DNA from: JAQGMJ01 sp036271855
GTDB lineage: Bacteria; Pseudomonadota; Gammaproteobacteria; Burkholderiales; JAEUOS01
DNA: 5,791 nt
Assembly (NCBI GenBank): GCA_036271855.1
Contig: DATAZV010000024.1
Coordinates: 1 to 5,791, forward strand
Direction: 5' to 3'
The notes under the pieces were generated by a model. The model did no database searches. It was given only the letters and a program-made list of their open reading frames with translations, and was not told the DNA's origin. The translations under genes and the position numbers were made by a program. Shown piece after piece: positions 5,063 to 5,791 of this stretch; position 1 is the stretch's first letter, and each line of letters starts with the position of its first letter.

Positions 5063-5791
5063 ATGTTTAAACTCGGCCATGCATTTCTTGTTTCCGCACT
5101 CTTCGGGCTGCCGCTCGGCGCTCTGGCGCAGGGAGCGCCCGCTCCGGTCGGCGGCGCGCCCTTGATCCTCAAGGTCTATTCCGCAGGCAGCCTGAAAGGC
5201 GCGTGGACCGAACTGGCGCGAGCCTGCCAGGCGAAAAAGGGCGTGCGCCTGGAGTTCGAATTCGGCGCCTCCGGCCTGTTGCGCGCGCGCCTGGAGAAAG
5301 GCGCGAATGGTGGAGAGCGAGCCGACCTGTTCACCTCGGCCGACACCGGCCACCCGAAGACCCTCGCCGACAAGGGCCTGGCGCAGACTATGCGCGTGTT
5401 CACCGGCAACCGCCTGTGCGCCCTGGCCCAGCCCGAACTGGGCCTCACCACCGCCAACCTGCTGGACAAGCTGCTCGACCCGGCGGTGCGCATGGGCACT
5501 TCGACTCCCAAGGCGGACCCTTCCGGTGACTACACCTGGCTGATGTTCGAGCGCGCCGGGGCAATAAAACCCGGTGCCTTCGAGGCGCTGAGCAAAAAGG
5601 CAATGCAACTGGTCGGTGGGCCCACGTCCGCGCCGCCGCCGAAGGACCGCAGCGCCTACGGAAAATTCATGGACGAGCGCGTGGTGGATGTGTTCATCAC
5701 CTATTGCACCGGCGCGGTGACGGCCTTGCGCGAGGTGCCGCGCCTGGTCAACGTTGCCCTGCCGGATAACCTTTCAGTCACCGCGACCTAC
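5063..5791 (+). CDS. ModA-family oxyanion (molybdate-like) binding protein, 3' end outside window
   Basis: The frame is open from the ATG at 5063 to the window edge (243 codons), so probably only a short C-terminal tail is missing compared with ModA proteins of about 250-260 residues. A Sec signal peptide is visible, with a hydrophobic core at about 6-20 and cleavage after GALA (19-22). Family features in order are SAGSLKGAW (40-48), matching the first oxyanion loop of ModA; FEFGASG (65-71); LFTSAD (89-94); GNRLCALA (115-122); PSGDY (153-157); and ITYCTGAV (212-219), near the usual binding tyrosine. A proline-rich insertion lies at 185-197. It follows tupA by 6 bases and is probably in the same operon. 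It may feed TupBC, serve a transporter encoded downstream, or bind another oxyanion. It is more divergent than canonical ModA, so no symbol is given. Confidence 0.85.
   Translation, partial: MFKLGHAFLVSALFGLPLGALAQGAPAPVGGAPLILKVYSAGSLKGAWTELARACQAKKGVRLEFEFGASGLLRARLEKGANGGERADLFTSADTGHPKTLADKGLAQTMRVFTGNRLCALAQPELGLTTANLLDKLLDPAVRMGTSTPKADPSGDYTWLMFERAGAIKPGAFEALSKKAMQLVGGPTSAPPPKDRSAYGKFMDERVVDVFITYCTGAVTALREVPRLVNVALPDNLSVTATY

Noticed and set aside
4304..5608. A 434-codon minus-strand open frame opposite tupA and the ModA-like gene
   Set aside because: It spans two clear + strand genes and their junction and has no recognisable motifs. It is an antisense shadow of GC-rich coding DNA.

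Overview
The window is GC-rich and strongly biased to G or C at codon third positions. It carries five protein-coding genes, all on the + strand. The protein content (AddA-type helicase-nuclease, TupABC tungstate importer, a ModA-family binding protein) and codon use suggest a proteobacterium, most likely a betaproteobacterium of the Rhodocyclales/Nitrosomonadales type. That assignment is inferred from overall character; no rRNA or other marker is present.

Region 1 (1-2289) is the C-terminal 762 residues of an AddA/RecB-family recombination helicase-nuclease, cut by the left edge of the window. Motifs II to VI of a superfamily-1 helicase and the C-terminal PD-(D/E)XK nuclease core are all visible and uninterrupted.

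Region 2 (2290-2806) is a 517-base non-coding stretch, AT-richer than its flanks from about 2515 to 2720. It holds a long imperfect inverted repeat (2515-2562), short direct repeats, weak sigma70-like promoter candidates and a GC-rich hairpin (2724-2784) just ahead of the next gene. It is the likely control region of the transport operon, but no known riboswitch or operator class was recognised.

Region 3 (2807-5791) is a tightly packed transport operon: tupB (permease), tupC (ATPase), tupA (tungstate-binding protein), then a ModA-family oxyanion-binding protein that runs off the right edge. Junctions are an 8-base overlap, an ATGA overlap and a 6-base gap, so the four genes are very probably co-transcribed. 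TupA would capture tungstate outside the inner membrane and hand it to a TupB/TupC transporter powered by ATP, supplying tungsten- or molybdenum-cofactor enzymes. The fourth gene adds a second, divergent oxyanion-binding protein with no permease of its own inside the window. It may share TupBC or belong to a molybdate system continuing downstream.

Most of the window is ordinary. The points worth a second look are the 517-base leader region, the lack of a Shine-Dalgarno sequence at tupB, the mixed signal-peptide features of TupA, and the extra ModA-like protein.
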